From the NCBI GenBank assembly GCA_913061365.1, contig CAJXUT010000001.1, forward strand, positions 1 through 51,428: a stretch of 51,428 nucleotides of DNA, written 5' to 3'. This stretch comes from an uncultured Colwellia sp. (lineage in GTDB: Bacteria; Pseudomonadota; Gammaproteobacteria; Enterobacterales; Alteromonadaceae). The notes under the pieces are model-generated. The model saw only the letters and a list, made by a program, of their open reading frames with translations, was not told where the DNA came from and searched no databases. Made by a program: the position numbers and the translations under genes. Below are positions 16,935 through 25,984 of this stretch, piece after piece (the stretch's first letter is position 1; the number at the start of each line of letters is the position of its first letter).

Positions 16935-17546
16935 ATGACAGATGAAACATCGGATACAAAAAGCGCTCAGCATAAAAAACGTATGCAAGGTATTAAAGAA
17001 AAGGTAGATCAGCGTATTGAAAATGCTCAAGAGGAACGAGGCCTAATTATCGTTATTACTGGCAACGGTAAAGGTAAATCTACTTCAGGGTTTGGTACTA
17101 TTGCTCGTGCTGTTGGCCATGGTTTAAATGCTGCTGTTGTGCAGTATATTAAAGGTACATGGGCATGTGGAGAACGTAATTTACTTGAAAATGCAGGCGT
17201 TCGCTTTGAGGTTATGGGCACTGGCTTTACCTGGAATACACAAGATAAAGAGCAAGATATTGCCGCAGCTCAAAAAGTTTGGCAGCGCAGTAAAGAATTA
17301 TTAAAAGATAATAGCATTGATGTTATTTTATTTGATGAATTAACCTACATGCTCAGCTATAAGTATATCGATCTAGATGAAGTGATTGAGGCTTTAAAAA
17401 ATAGACCAGTTAACCAACACGTTATTATTACGGGTAGAGGTTGTCATAGAAGTATTATCGAATTAGCAGATACCGTGAGTGAAGTACAATCAATAAAACA
17501 CGCCTTTAATGATGGCGTAAAAGCACAAAAAGGCATTGATTGGTAA
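16935..17546 (+). CDS. btuR: Cob(I)yrinic acid a,c-diamide adenosyltransferase
   Basis: This enzyme (BtuR/CobO/CobA type) transfers the adenosyl group of ATP to reduced cobalamin or its precursors, making the coenzyme form of B12. The unusual P-loop GNGKGKSTSGFGT is at about residue 42. AVVQYIKGTWACGERN, VILFDELTYMLSYKYIDLDEV and VIITGRGCHRSIIELADTVSE are all typical of the family. The 203 residues compare with 196 for E. coli BtuR. AAGGA sits 7 bases before the ATG. No other cobalamin genes are adjacent, which suggests a salvage role. The leader shows no B12 riboswitch that I can recognise. Confidence 0.95.
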   Translation: MTDETSDTKSAQHKKRMQGIKEKVDQRIENAQEERGLIIVITGNGKGKSTSGFGTIARAVGHGLNAAVVQYIKGTWACGERNLLENAGVRFEVMGTGFTWNTQDKEQDIAAAQKVWQRSKELLKDNSIDVILFDELTYMLSYKYIDLDEVIEALKNRPVNQHVIITGRGCHRSIIELADTVSEVQSIKHAFNDGVKAQKGIDW

Positions 17547-17600
17547 ACTAAACTTCATCGTAACAAAAGACTAGTTCATCCAAATAGCCTTCAAAACATA

Positions 17601-17633
17601 AAAAAACCACCGCTTATACAACGGTGGTTTTTT
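17601..17633. terminator. Bidirectional intrinsic terminator
   Basis: AAAAAACCACCG pairs with CGGTGGTTTTTT around a 9-base loop, between the convergent btuR and RND permease genes. Confidence 0.92.
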
Positions 17634-17656
17634 ATTATCTACAACATTCTAAGCGA

Positions 17657-20600
17657 CTAACTTGAGGGTAATTCTTGTTGTGTTGCTACCGCATTATTAG
17701 TACTTTTCTTTTGCTTTTTTCGTGAAAAAACATTGCGTATATCTTCAATAATCATATACAAGGTAGGAATAAATACCAAAGTAACTATTGTGGCAAATAA
17801 CACCCCAAAAGATAATGAAACAGCCATTGGGATAACTATTTGTGCTTGTGCACTTGTTTCAAAAAAGATAATAGGAACTAAGCCAATAAAGGTTGTGAAT
17901 GATGTCAGCATAATTGCTCTAAAGCGTTTAGTTCCTGCATGCATCACTGCATCTTTCAATCTTTCACCACGCTTTCTGGCATTGTTAACGTAATCAACCA
18001 TGACGAGAGAATCATTCACGGCAACACCAGCTGCAGCTAAAATACCAAATACAGATAAAACACTTAAATCCATTCCTAACACAAAGTGACCAAAGACTGC
18101 GCCAATAATGCCAAAAGGGATAACAGTCATAATCATTACTGCTTGCGAATACGACTTTAATGGTATTGCTAGCAATGAAAAGATGACCATAAATGAAATC
18201 AGCCCATCACGAACTTGATCTGCAACCCCATCCATTTCTTCTTGAATTTTACCTGATAGTTTACTGCTAACTTTCGGGTATTTCTTTAATAGTTTAGGGA
18301 TATAGTTATCACGAATATCTTGAGCTACTTCAAACGGTTCAACTTGCTCAGCATCAACACTACTCCAGATATTAATAGTTCTGTTACCATTTTCACGACG
18401 AATTCGAGTCACACCATCAGTTAACGTGATATCAGCTAATTCAGACAGCGGCAACTCTGCACCATTCGGTGCTTGAATCAATACATCATCAACATGGCCA
18501 ACACTACTTCGTTGAGCTAATGGATAACGCACCATCACTTTAATCTCTTCACTGTCACGTAAAATACGCTGCGCTTCTAACCCATAAAAGCTATAGTTTA
18601 CTTGAGAAGCAATATCAGCTAACGATACGCCCATGCTATAAGCTAAAGGCTTTAAGGTAAACTGTACTTCTTTCGCACTCGTTTGACGTGAGTCGTTAAC
18701 ATCACCAACACCTTTAATGGTGTTCAGTTTACGTTTTAACTCTTGTGCTGCGGCAAGTAATTGAGCATCGTCTGTGCTTTCAAGTCTAAAGGCAACGTCA
18801 CCATCTTCACGCCCTCCCCCAAATAAGTTATCGCTAATATCTAGGGTTTTAACACCGGGGTAATTTGGAATAGCTTGACGCCATAAATCTGCAAGCTCAA
18901 AGGTATTAATCGGTCTTTCTTCTGGAATAACCAATTTCACCATAACTTGTCCACTCGTTCTGCTACGCAAATCTACTTGCATATCAGAAATCATTGACAC
19001 GCCGTACTTACTTTCAATATCTTTATCTACCGTAAAAATTGTTCGCTGTATATTAAGTAACGTATCCAAGGTTGATTTTTCTGACGCATCAATATTCATT
19101 TCAATACTGATTCGAGGAAAATCATGAGGAATTTTAGGTTGACCAATATAGCGCACAAAACCACCACTAAATAAACCGGCACTTAACAACATTAAACTGA
19201 TAAAAAACATCAACACGGCATAACGATATTCAATAAATAATGCGAGTGACGGTTTATAAACATTGTGAATGAAGTTCTTCAACTTGGTATCAATGAAACG
19301 ACGCAACCTATCCAGCGGGTTTTTCGGATTAAACTCTTTGGTTTTCATTTTTACTAAATGAGCAGGCAAAATAAGTTTTGACTCAATCAAAGAGAAAATC
19401 AAACAAAAGATAACCACGCCACCAATGGCTTTACCAAAGGCTGAAGAAGGCCCTTCACCAAATAAGAATGGTACAAATACGGCAATTGTTGTTAACACGC
19501 CAAAGGTTGCTGGCATAGCTACACGCTTAACACCTCGTATAACATTTTCTGTCGAATGGCCATGCTCTTCTATTTCATCATGAGCACTTTCTCCCATAAC
19601 GATGGCATCATCAACGACAATACCTAAGACAAGAATAAAGGCGAACAAACTAATAACGTTAATCGTAATATTAATGAACTCTACTGGCATTAATAACAAG
19701 GTACCCAAGAAACAAACAGGTAAGCCCATCATTACCCAAAAAGCTAAACGTACACGAAGAAATAAGGCTAACAACAAGAACACTAATACCGCACCGCTTT
19801 TCATGTTGTCTAACATCATATTTAAGCGACCATTTAGGTAATAGGTCATATCAACCCAAGTTTCTAATTTTACACCTTCAGGTAGAACTGCCGATTTTTC
19901 CTCAACATAGGTATTCATAAGTTCAGCAATTTCAGTGATACTTTGAATTTCTGACGCACCGATAAAGAGCGTTACCGAGTTTTCACCATTAAATTTAGAG
20001 TATTGTAAGCCTTCCTCAAACCCATCAATAATAGTGGCGACTTCTCCTAGTAAAATTTTAGTGCCATCAGCCAGTGTAATCAGTGGAATTTGTTCAAATT
20101 CATGCCCGCGATAAGCTTGGTTCTCAACTCTTAAGTTAATATAACCATTCGTTGCACGGATTTGCCCTGCTGACATATTACGAGAATAATTACGAACCGA
20201 ATTAGCTACATCATTAAAGCTTAAGTTATATTCACGTAGCTTATCTTTACTTACTTCAATAGAAATTTCATATGACAAACCACTGAATAATTCAGAAATA
20301 CTAATACCAGGAAGCTGTTGAATTTCATGGTGAATTTTTCGACCTAACTCTTTTAATTCACCATTAGTTAAATCACCATATAGACTAATGTACATAACTT
20401 CTTGACGAAACTTTTCACGCTCAACCTTAATTCGCTCCATGCCGTCAGGAAAGCTTGGAATAGCATCAATGGCAGACTTCACTTCTTCAAGAACAACTTG
20501 TGGATCGTAGTCAAGTTCAACTTCCAACCAACCATTTGAGTAGTTACGATTAGAATAGGATATAACTCTTTTAATACCCTGCACTGATTTCAGGGCTTCT

Positions 20601-20908
20601 TCTATCTTAATGGTAATCCCTTCTTCAACCTCTTGTGGAGCAGCACCCGGATAAGGCGCAGCATAAGATATCCAGTTAAGTTCAAGCTGAGGAAACATTT
20701 GTTTATTAATCGTTAGCGCAGTTAAGCCACCACCAATTAAAATAAAAACCATTAATAAATTTGCAGCAATACTATTACGAGCAAACCAAGCAATAATACC
20801 TTTATTAGTATCTATGCTGGTGTCTATTTTCTTACCGCTGTGGTCATTTACATCATCCGAATTATTGACTGACATATTGGTAGCATCATCTTGAGAATGT
20901 GTAGTCAT
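17657..20908 (-). CDS. RND efflux transporter permease subunit (HAE1/AcrB-like)
   Basis: This is an inner-membrane proton-driven pump of the RND superfamily. The 1083 residues show the expected duplicated plan: TM1 (IAANLLMVFILIGGGLTAL), a large periplasmic loop, a TM2-6 block, a second loop and a final TM block. The TM4 proton-relay aspartates appear in GIVVDDAIVMGES, and the second-half counterpart is AAGVAVNDSLVMVDY. It belongs to the group near the AcrB/multidrug family rather than the metal-type CusA, whose metal Met triad I did not see. GGAGAA precedes its ATG. It starts 2 bases after the adaptor stop codon, so translation is probably coupled. The substrate is unknown, and no outer-membrane TolC gene is adjacent. 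Confidence 0.93.
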   Translation of the reverse strand: MTTHSQDDATNMSVNNSDDVNDHSGKKIDTSIDTNKGIIAWFARNSIAANLLMVFILIGGGLTALTINKQMFPQLELNWISYAAPYPGAAPQEVEEGITIKIEEALKSVQGIKRVISYSNRNYSNGWLEVELDYDPQVVLEEVKSAIDAIPSFPDGMERIKVEREKFRQEVMYISLYGDLTNGELKELGRKIHHEIQQLPGISISELFSGLSYEISIEVSKDKLREYNLSFNDVANSVRNYSRNMSAGQIRATNGYINLRVENQAYRGHEFEQIPLITLADGTKILLGEVATIIDGFEEGLQYSKFNGENSVTLFIGASEIQSITEIAELMNTYVEEKSAVLPEGVKLETWVDMTYYLNGRLNMMLDNMKSGAVLVFLLLALFLRVRLAFWVMMGLPVCFLGTLLLMPVEFINITINVISLFAFILVLGIVVDDAIVMGESAHDEIEEHGHSTENVIRGVKRVAMPATFGVLTTIAVFVPFLFGEGPSSAFGKAIGGVVIFCLIFSLIESKLILPAHLVKMKTKEFNPKNPLDRLRRFIDTKLKNFIHNVYKPSLALFIEYRYAVLMFFISLMLLSAGLFSGGFVRYIGQPKIPHDFPRISIEMNIDASEKSTLDTLLNIQRTIFTVDKDIESKYGVSMISDMQVDLRSRTSGQVMVKLVIPEERPINTFELADLWRQAIPNYPGVKTLDISDNLFGGGREDGDVAFRLESTDDAQLLAAAQELKRKLNTIKGVGDVNDSRQTSAKEVQFTLKPLAYSMGVSLADIASQVNYSFYGLEAQRILRDSEEIKVMVRYPLAQRSSVGHVDDVLIQAPNGAELPLSELADITLTDGVTRIRRENGNRTINIWSSVDAEQVEPFEVAQDIRDNYIPKLLKKYPKVSSKLSGKIQEEMDGVADQVRDGLISFMVIFSLLAIPLKSYSQAVMIMTVIPFGIIGAVFGHFVLGMDLSVLSVFGILAAAGVAVNDSLVMVDYVNNARKRGERLKDAVMHAGTKRFRAIMLTSFTTFIGLVPIIFFETSAQAQIVIPMAVSLSFGVLFATIVTLVFIPTLYMIIEDIRNVFSRKKQKKSTNNAVATQQELPSS

Positions 20909-20910
20909 TA

Positions 20911-22137
20911 CTATTCTCCTTCATTATCAGCACTAACAATTTGTACTTCAGTATTTGCATCCGGTGATTCTTTTTTATCAGAAATTAGTGCAAGCTTCAT
21001 ACCATCAACAGGATATTCTAACGCCGACACTATTAATTTATCACCATCAAGTAAACCACCAGAAACTAAAACATTAGCGCCTTGTTGGCGTACTATATCA
21101 ATTGCCGCGTAATGTAATGTTGAGTCACTACTTAGCAAACCAACTTTATTATCAACAACCAAATAGCGCGGTATGATACTAGCATTCTCAACTTCTTGAC
21201 CTAATATCTCAGCCTGAACATAAGAACCAAAACGCAGAGGCATAAGAGAATTAGTATTTGAGTTAGCGTTTTTGTTGACTAGCTTTCCTTTGAGTAAATA
21301 AGGATTTTTAATTTCAGCAACTAGATAAGTCATACGACTTTGGTTATCTACCACACCTTCACTACGAGCGATGTGAGCAGACCATTCAACACTTTTACCT
21401 GCATAAGTACCTATTAATTTAACCGTTGCATCATGGCCTTGATCAATAAGAAACTGAAGTTGATTATCCGCAACAGGTAATCGAACTTCCGCTATAGCTG
21501 TTCCCAATAACTTACCTATGTCAGTACCAACACCAACAAAAGAACCTAAACCAATCATTCGATTATCAATCATGGCATCATAAGGCGCTCTAATCTCAGT
21601 ACGCTGTAAGTTACGCTTTGCACGTAAAATAGCAGCCTGTGCTGATTTAACCCGCGCAAGTTCTTGTGCTAATTGAGGTTTACGTAAACTTAATTCAGTA
21701 GGAGAAGAGTCCGTTATGAGCTTCCATTCACGTTCAGCAACCTTACCTTGTGCGACTTCTTGTTCTAATGCTGCTCTAGCTGATGCCATATCTGCTTGTG
21801 CATCAATTAACGCCGCATGGTAGTCATTTGGATCAATACGAGCTAATAACTGCCCTTTCTTAACAAAACCACCACGAACAAACGTATCATCTAACTCTAC
21901 AATTTCACCGTTAACCTGTGCGACTAACGATGTTTCATATTTTGGCTTAATGATTCCGTAAGAGCTTACATGTAAAGTCATTGGCGCTACGGCAATATCT
22001 TCTACCGCAACAATAGGCGTATTATCAACAGCAGCTTTTTCTTCTGGTGGGTTTTTCAGGCTAGAGAATCCCATAAATGCTGCAATGCCTGCCCCTAAAA
22101 TGGCAATAGGTATTATTATTTGTTTTTTGTGTGCCAC
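20911..22137 (-). CDS. RND efflux periplasmic adaptor (membrane fusion protein)
   Basis: This is the adaptor that joins the permease to an outer-membrane channel. It has an N-terminal membrane anchor (IIIPIAILGAGIAAFMGFSSL) and a lipoyl/barrel-sandwich half (NGEIVELDDTFVRGGFVKKGQLLARIDPNDY). A helical hairpin spans about residues 115-175, and a second lipoyl half contains IRAPYDAMIDNRMIGLGSFV. A beta-barrel and a membrane-proximal domain complete the 408 residues. The start codon is GTG at 22137, preceded by GAAGGGA at a normal distance. It is the first gene of the two-gene efflux operon. Inverted repeats in the leader are listed separately. Confidence 0.92.
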   Translation of the reverse strand: MAHKKQIIIPIAILGAGIAAFMGFSSLKNPPEEKAAVDNTPIVAVEDIAVAPMTLHVSSYGIIKPKYETSLVAQVNGEIVELDDTFVRGGFVKKGQLLARIDPNDYHAALIDAQADMASARAALEQEVAQGKVAEREWKLITDSSPTELSLRKPQLAQELARVKSAQAAILRAKRNLQRTEIRAPYDAMIDNRMIGLGSFVGVGTDIGKLLGTAIAEVRLPVADNQLQFLIDQGHDATVKLIGTYAGKSVEWSAHIARSEGVVDNQSRMTYLVAEIKNPYLLKGKLVNKNANSNTNSLMPLRFGSYVQAEILGQEVENASIIPRYLVVDNKVGLLSSDSTLHYAAIDIVRQQGANVLVSGGLLDGDKLIVSALEYPVDGMKLALISDKKESPDANTEVQIVSADNEGE

Positions 22138-22163
22138 TATATCGTCCCTTCATAATCTGTTTA

Positions 22164-22177
22164 ACGTTGAACAACGT
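22164..22177. promoter_or_regulatory. Inverted repeat ACGTT-N4-AACGT, possible RND-operon operator
   Basis: These 5-bp arms lie 27-40 bases upstream of the adaptor GTG start, where a repressor could act. The match is short, and no regulator gene is adjacent. Confidence 0.3.
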
Positions 22178-22229
22178 GTATATTTGCAACTTGCACTAAA
22201 TGATAGAAGTAATTAATGTCATTACTGAG

Positions 22230-22306
22230 TAGGCAGTTACACCATTTTATGTCATAAATAATAGCGAAATTATTACTATCAATTATCACAAAGTTGTAAC
22301 TGTCTA
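22230..22306. repeat. Inverted repeat pair, 12-bp arms with 53-base spacer
   Basis: TAGGCAGTTACA at 22230-22241 and TGTAACTGTCTA at 22295-22306 are reverse complements with one mismatch. The spacing suggests two oppositely oriented binding sites rather than one operator. Confidence 0.5.
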
Positions 22307-22537
22307 TTACAAAATGCACGCCTACTTGCAAAAAAAATTAACATTTAAGCAAGAATAAAGTATAAATTCTTACATTTCATTAACTTAATAACTATTGTTT
22401 TTTTGCTGTTTTTACAAATAAAATAACCTAAACTAAAATACCTATTAACTATTTGGTTTTTTTCACCACTTTTTAAACATTTATAAAATATTAGTGGGCA
22501 AAATAACTAGTTATTTGAAACATAAAAGGAAATAAAG

Positions 22538-23020
22538 ATGCTAAATAAAATTAGCGTATTCTTTAATAAGTTAGTTGACGATTTTCAAGAGACAATCGAA
22601 CCAAAAAAAGATACTGAATTGTCATTAGAAATTTGTTGTGCTGTTTTATTATGCGAAGTAATGCGAGCTGATAGCGCTTTTACTGAAGAGGAACAAGAAG
22701 CTCTCAGCCTTATTTTACAAGAGCAGTTTAAGTTAACAACAGTAGAAGTATCAGAGATTCTAACAAAAGCATTTGAGTTAAGTGAAAATGCCAGTGACTT
22801 TTATCAATTCACTTCAAAAATCAATCAATACTATTCACTTGATGAACGTATCAAGATAGTCACGCTTTTATGGAAGGTCGCCTATGCTGACGGTGAACTT
22901 GCCAATATTGAAGAGCACATCATTAGAAAGATTGCTGATTTATTACACCTAAGACACAGCGAGTATATCGCCACAAAAATTACAGCTGAAGAATTTCATC
23001 TTAAAAATGAAAAGCAGTAA
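22538..23020 (+). CDS. TerB-like (tellurite resistance B/DjlA-type) helical protein
   Basis: This 160-residue all-helical cytoplasmic protein belongs to the TerB-like fold. The family pattern is visible as LEICCAVLLCEVMRADSAFTEEEQEAL in the first half and IKIVTLLWKVAYADGELANIEEHIIRKIADLL in the second. The two acidic turns (RADSAFTEEE, YADGELANIEE) are thought to bind metal in TerB. AAAGGAAATAAAG precedes the ATG, giving a good ribosome site. It stands alone, with no other ter genes, so tellurite resistance should not be assumed. The next gene starts 63 bases on and may be cotranscribed. Confidence 0.85.
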   Translation: MLNKISVFFNKLVDDFQETIEPKKDTELSLEICCAVLLCEVMRADSAFTEEEQEALSLILQEQFKLTTVEVSEILTKAFELSENASDFYQFTSKINQYYSLDERIKIVTLLWKVAYADGELANIEEHIIRKIADLLHLRHSEYIATKITAEEFHLKNEKQ

Positions 23021-23083
23021 GGAGCAATATCGGTTATTATATGCCACAGCAGTTACTAACACTTATCTCTACTTGGCAATTTA

Positions 23084-23938
23084 ATGACACAATCAACTCC
23101 AGACTCAAACGCTGAAATAGGCAAATACAATACTTTACGCATTATTGCACTAGCTGAAAACGGTGCTTATCTTGACGGCGGTGAATTAGGGGAAATATTA
23201 CTACCTAAACGCTTTATGCCTGAAGAATGTAATGTAGGTAATAGCATGCGTGTTTTTATCTATGTTGATGGTGCTGAACGATTAGTTGCTACAACAGAAA
23301 AAGCCTACGGTGAAGTGGGTGAATTTGTCTCACTAAAAGTGGTGCAAGTAAATAAAATGGGCGCCTTTTTAGATTGGGGCTTACCCAAAGACTTACTGGT
23401 TCCTTACAACCAACAACACTCTGACATGGAAGTTGGTAAATATTATTTAGTACGTATTTATCTAGACCAGCATACTGACCGTATTGCGGCTTCAAGTAAG
23501 CTAGATAAATTTATTGATATTTGGCCAGCTGAATATCAACAAGGCGATAAAGTAAAGCTTATCATTGGTGGTAAAACAGACTTAGGCTTTAAAGCCATAG
23601 TGAATGACTTACATTGGGGATTACTCTACGACAATGAGATCTTTCAGCCATTACGTATAGGCAGAAAAATTGATGGTTACATCAAGCAAGTGCGTGAAGA
23701 TGGACGTTTAGATTTAATTTTATCGCGCGGTAGTAAAAATAAAGTTAATGATTTTTCTGAGAAATTATTACAGCATATACGTGATAGTGATGGTTTTAGC
23801 CCACTACACGATAAAAGCGACCCAGAGCTAATTAAAAGAGTACTTGGCGTTAGTAAGAAAACCTTTAAAGCCACCATTGGTAACCTGATGAAAAATGGCA
23901 AGATAACCATTGAAAAAGGTGGTATTCGTTTAAAGTAA
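23084..23938 (+). CDS. CvfB/YitL-type S1-like RNA-binding protein
   Basis: This protein is built from tandem S1-like OB-folds and a C-terminal winged helix, as in CvfB. The repeats begin near residues 12 (YNTLRIIALAENGAYLDGG), 80 (SLKVVQVNKMGAFLDWGLPKDLLVP) and 150 (VKLIIGGKTDLGFKAIVNDLHWGLLY). The last domain (PELIKRVLGVSKKTFKATIGNLMKNGKI) is the winged helix. The 284 residues match the family. Characterised members bind RNA and affect virulence-factor expression; here the role is unknown. A hairpin with a T run follows the stop. Confidence 0.9.
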   Translation: MTQSTPDSNAEIGKYNTLRIIALAENGAYLDGGELGEILLPKRFMPEECNVGNSMRVFIYVDGAERLVATTEKAYGEVGEFVSLKVVQVNKMGAFLDWGLPKDLLVPYNQQHSDMEVGKYYLVRIYLDQHTDRIAASSKLDKFIDIWPAEYQQGDKVKLIIGGKTDLGFKAIVNDLHWGLLYDNEIFQPLRIGRKIDGYIKQVREDGRLDLILSRGSKNKVNDFSEKLLQHIRDSDGFSPLHDKSDPELIKRVLGVSKKTFKATIGNLMKNGKITIEKGGIRLK

Positions 23939-23965
23939 TAGAAATCGAAAATGATTATTGATTCT

Positions 23966-24000
23966 ACTTCCTAAAATATCATCTATTTAAGGAAGTTTTT
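23966..24000 (+). terminator. Intrinsic terminator after the CvfB-type gene
   Basis: ACTTCCT pairs with AGGAAGT, with inner AAA/TTT pairing possible, and is followed by TTTTT. It lies 27 bases after the stop codon. Confidence 0.7.
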
Positions 24001-24060
24001 CACTTAAGCTTCGGTCTTAACAATCAACAATAATCCCCTTAGATAGTCAGTAACAAAAAT

Positions 24061-24639
24061 ATGAGTAGTAGCACCAAGAAAAAGTTATTTTATATCTTTA
24101 TATTGCTTAATATTGGCTTACTGATTTACGCTTGGCGCCAAGAAGATTTTTTAAACCCTGAGATGTTAAAGGCGCTATTAACAGGCGAAAATTTTTTAAT
24201 TTCTTATCTCGTTTATATCTTAATTTTAATTGTTCGCGGACTCACTCTTATTCCCGGTACCGCTTTTTTAATTGCAGGGATTTATGTTTTCTCTGCGGTT
24301 CAGGTTTTTATTGCCATCCAAATTGCTATTTTTTGTTACTGTTTAATTATCTATAATTTTGCCCACAAACTTAATTTTAAAATTCCACAAAAAATTCTAG
24401 ATTACGAAGAAAAAATCAAAAACAAAGAAATTCCCATCATTTTTTCGCTGTGTTTTATTCCAGGTATTTCAATCAATATCCTAATTTACTTCTTATCCAT
24501 TATTAACATTCGCCTAAGAAGTATTCTAATCGGCATCATTGTTGGCACCTCATTCACTTCCACTATTTATATCTTTTTGATTAAAGGCGCTTTTGAAGGT
24601 GCAAGCCTAGTTGGTTCATCGACTGGTTTGGTTAATTAA
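24061..24639 (+). CDS. VTT/DedA-like (TVP38/TMEM64-type) membrane protein
   Basis: This 192-residue polytopic inner-membrane protein has about five or six hydrophobic segments. Two conserved blocks point to the VTT (SNARE-associated, DedA/TVP38) fold. LIVRGLTLIPGTAFLIAGIYVF contains the Arg and Pro of the first re-entrant loop, and SLCFIPGISINILIYFLSIINIRLRSILIGIIVGTSF is the second. Related DedA proteins act in lipid-carrier recycling or membrane homeostasis, but this short divergent member cannot be assigned. The ribosome site is weak. It lies between the CvfB-type terminator and the PIN gene and appears to be transcribed alone. Confidence 0.7.
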   Translation: MSSSTKKKLFYIFILLNIGLLIYAWRQEDFLNPEMLKALLTGENFLISYLVYILILIVRGLTLIPGTAFLIAGIYVFSAVQVFIAIQIAIFCYCLIIYNFAHKLNFKIPQKILDYEEKIKNKEIPIIFSLCFIPGISINILIYFLSIINIRLRSILIGIIVGTSFTSTIYIFLIKGAFEGASLVGSSTGLVN

Positions 24640-24764
24640 GCGCTGAAGTTCAAAAATTACCAGAGAATAAAGACAAGACGCAAAGGAGGCATTAGTCTAA
24701 TTTTTTTCAATACTTTTTCTAATGCGTTATTATCTATATATATTATTCTAAGATACTGAAAGTA

Positions 24765-25778
24765 ATGTCCACTCCTAATATCATCTTTATCGATACAAAT
24801 ATTTTTCGTGGTGTTGGCTTTAACTTCTCTGCAGCACGAATCGATGCCATTAAAGAGGTAGCTAAGCGTTCGAAAATCACATTGATCATCCCAAAGCCAG
24901 TAGAAATTGAAATTAAACGACACATGCATAACATGGCGTCAGAGAATGTAGCAGCTCTAAAAGCGGTAAACTCGAAATCGTTCCTTTTAAAAAAATTGAA
25001 TTTCTGGCACCTAAATATATACTCAGGAAAAGAGCTTGTTAATGAATTGTATAAAGGGCTTTTAGCTGACTATGATGAATTTCTCACGCTGTTTGAAGTA
25101 GAAAGGCTGGATTATAGTGAGTTAGACATGACAAATGTTATGCGTTGTTGGGAGTTTCATGAACCTCCTTTTTCAGTAAAAAAACCAAATGAATTTATTG
25201 ATGCAATATCTTTATCAATAATACAACAATATCAAAAATCAATTAGATCTAGAGTTGCCATTATTTCGGGTGATGGTGATTTAAAAAGCGCTTGTGAGGT
25301 ATCTTCAGAGCTGGTTCATTTCGAAAATATTTTGGCTTTTTCTGAATCGCATAACCCTGATGTAAATCGAATTATCAGCATCAAAAGAGCTTTATCAAGA
25401 AGTTCTGATATAACAAAAGCAATTCATAGCACTTTTTTGAAGTATAAATTTAACTATGAATTTGGATGGGATGCACACATAAGTGACCTTAAAATAGATA
25501 GCAAGCACTCCCGTTTAAATGAATTTTATGTGCTTTCATACAGCCCTACAGGTTGCACCGCTGTTTTTTCTGGAAACATTTCTGTTAACTTTGAGGTTTC
25601 CTATCAAGATATTGAAATAGACGACATTGAACTTGATTGCCCACAATTGATTGAAAAATCATGGGGCACTTCAGTAGCAGTGTCAGGTGCAATAACTTTC
25701 ATTATGGATGAAAAATTTGAAAGAGTTGTCGATTTAATCGATTTGAAATTTGATGTAGATGAATACACACTTCCATAA
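24765..25778 (+). CDS. PIN-domain protein (DUF4935/PIN_12-like) with C-terminal extension
   Basis: This is a probable metal-dependent RNase of the PIN fold. Acidic active-site residues are visible in order: FIDTNIFRG (Asp10), PKPVEIEIKRH (Glu near 47), KKPNEFIDAISLS (Asp near 146) and ISGDGDLKSACE (Asp near 168). The NEFIDAISL and GDGDL patterns resemble the PIN-like DUF4935 group. After about residue 215 there is a beta-rich tail (SPTGCTAVFSGNISVNFEVSYQD) that I do not recognise. There is no paired antitoxin gene, unlike VapBC. It sits between a VTT-like gene and a 141-bp inverted-repeat segment, so a transferred or defence-related origin is possible but unproven. GAAAG precedes the ATG. Confidence 0.72.
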   Translation: MSTPNIIFIDTNIFRGVGFNFSAARIDAIKEVAKRSKITLIIPKPVEIEIKRHMHNMASENVAALKAVNSKSFLLKKLNFWHLNIYSGKELVNELYKGLLADYDEFLTLFEVERLDYSELDMTNVMRCWEFHEPPFSVKKPNEFIDAISLSIIQQYQKSIRSRVAIISGDGDLKSACEVSSELVHFENILAFSESHNPDVNRIISIKRALSRSSDITKAIHSTFLKYKFNYEFGWDAHISDLKIDSKHSRLNEFYVLSYSPTGCTAVFSGNISVNFEVSYQDIEIDDIELDCPQLIEKSWGTSVAVSGAITFIMDEKFERVVDLIDLKFDVDEYTLP

Positions 25779-25828
25779 TGTCTATTTGTCAGGTTTTATT
25801 ATATTACCTAATCTAAATTTTATTAAAG

Positions 25829-25969
25829 TGAATTGTCGCAAATGTCCGCAATATGGCATTAATGATCATACAGAAGATTTATTTAGCAAATTAGAGGCAC
25901 TCACCAAACGTAACTAATATACAGGTTTTATCATCCTGTAACCCGTTTATTATTATTTGTGACAATTCA
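25829..25969. repeat. 141-bp segment bounded by 15-bp terminal inverted repeats (MITE-like)
   Basis: TGAATTGTCGCAAAT at 25829-25843 and ATTTGTGACAATTCA at 25955-25969 are reverse complements with one mismatch. The 111 bases between hold no ORF, a small ACAGG/CCTGT hairpin and one GCACTCACCAAA motif. I saw no clear target-site duplication outside the arms. The size and arms suit a miniature inverted-repeat element, but only genome-wide copies would show it. Confidence 0.4.
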
Positions 25970-25984
25970 TAGAGAGCTTATATA

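Larger units (their letters stand above)
22138..22537. other. 400-base divergent intergenic region (RND operon / terB-like)
   Basis: This AT-rich region must hold the promoters of two divergent units. It contains ACGTT-GAAC-AACGT near the adaptor start and a pair of 12-base inverted arms (TAGGCAGTTACA and TGTAACTGTCTA) 53 bases apart. Between these arms is AATAAT-N6-ATTATT. No coding frame with a ribosome site was seen. Confidence 0.5.

Noticed and set aside
24657-24934. Two minus-strand ORFs over the start of the PIN gene
   Set aside because: They overlap each other and the PIN-domain start, which has the conserved FIDTN motif.
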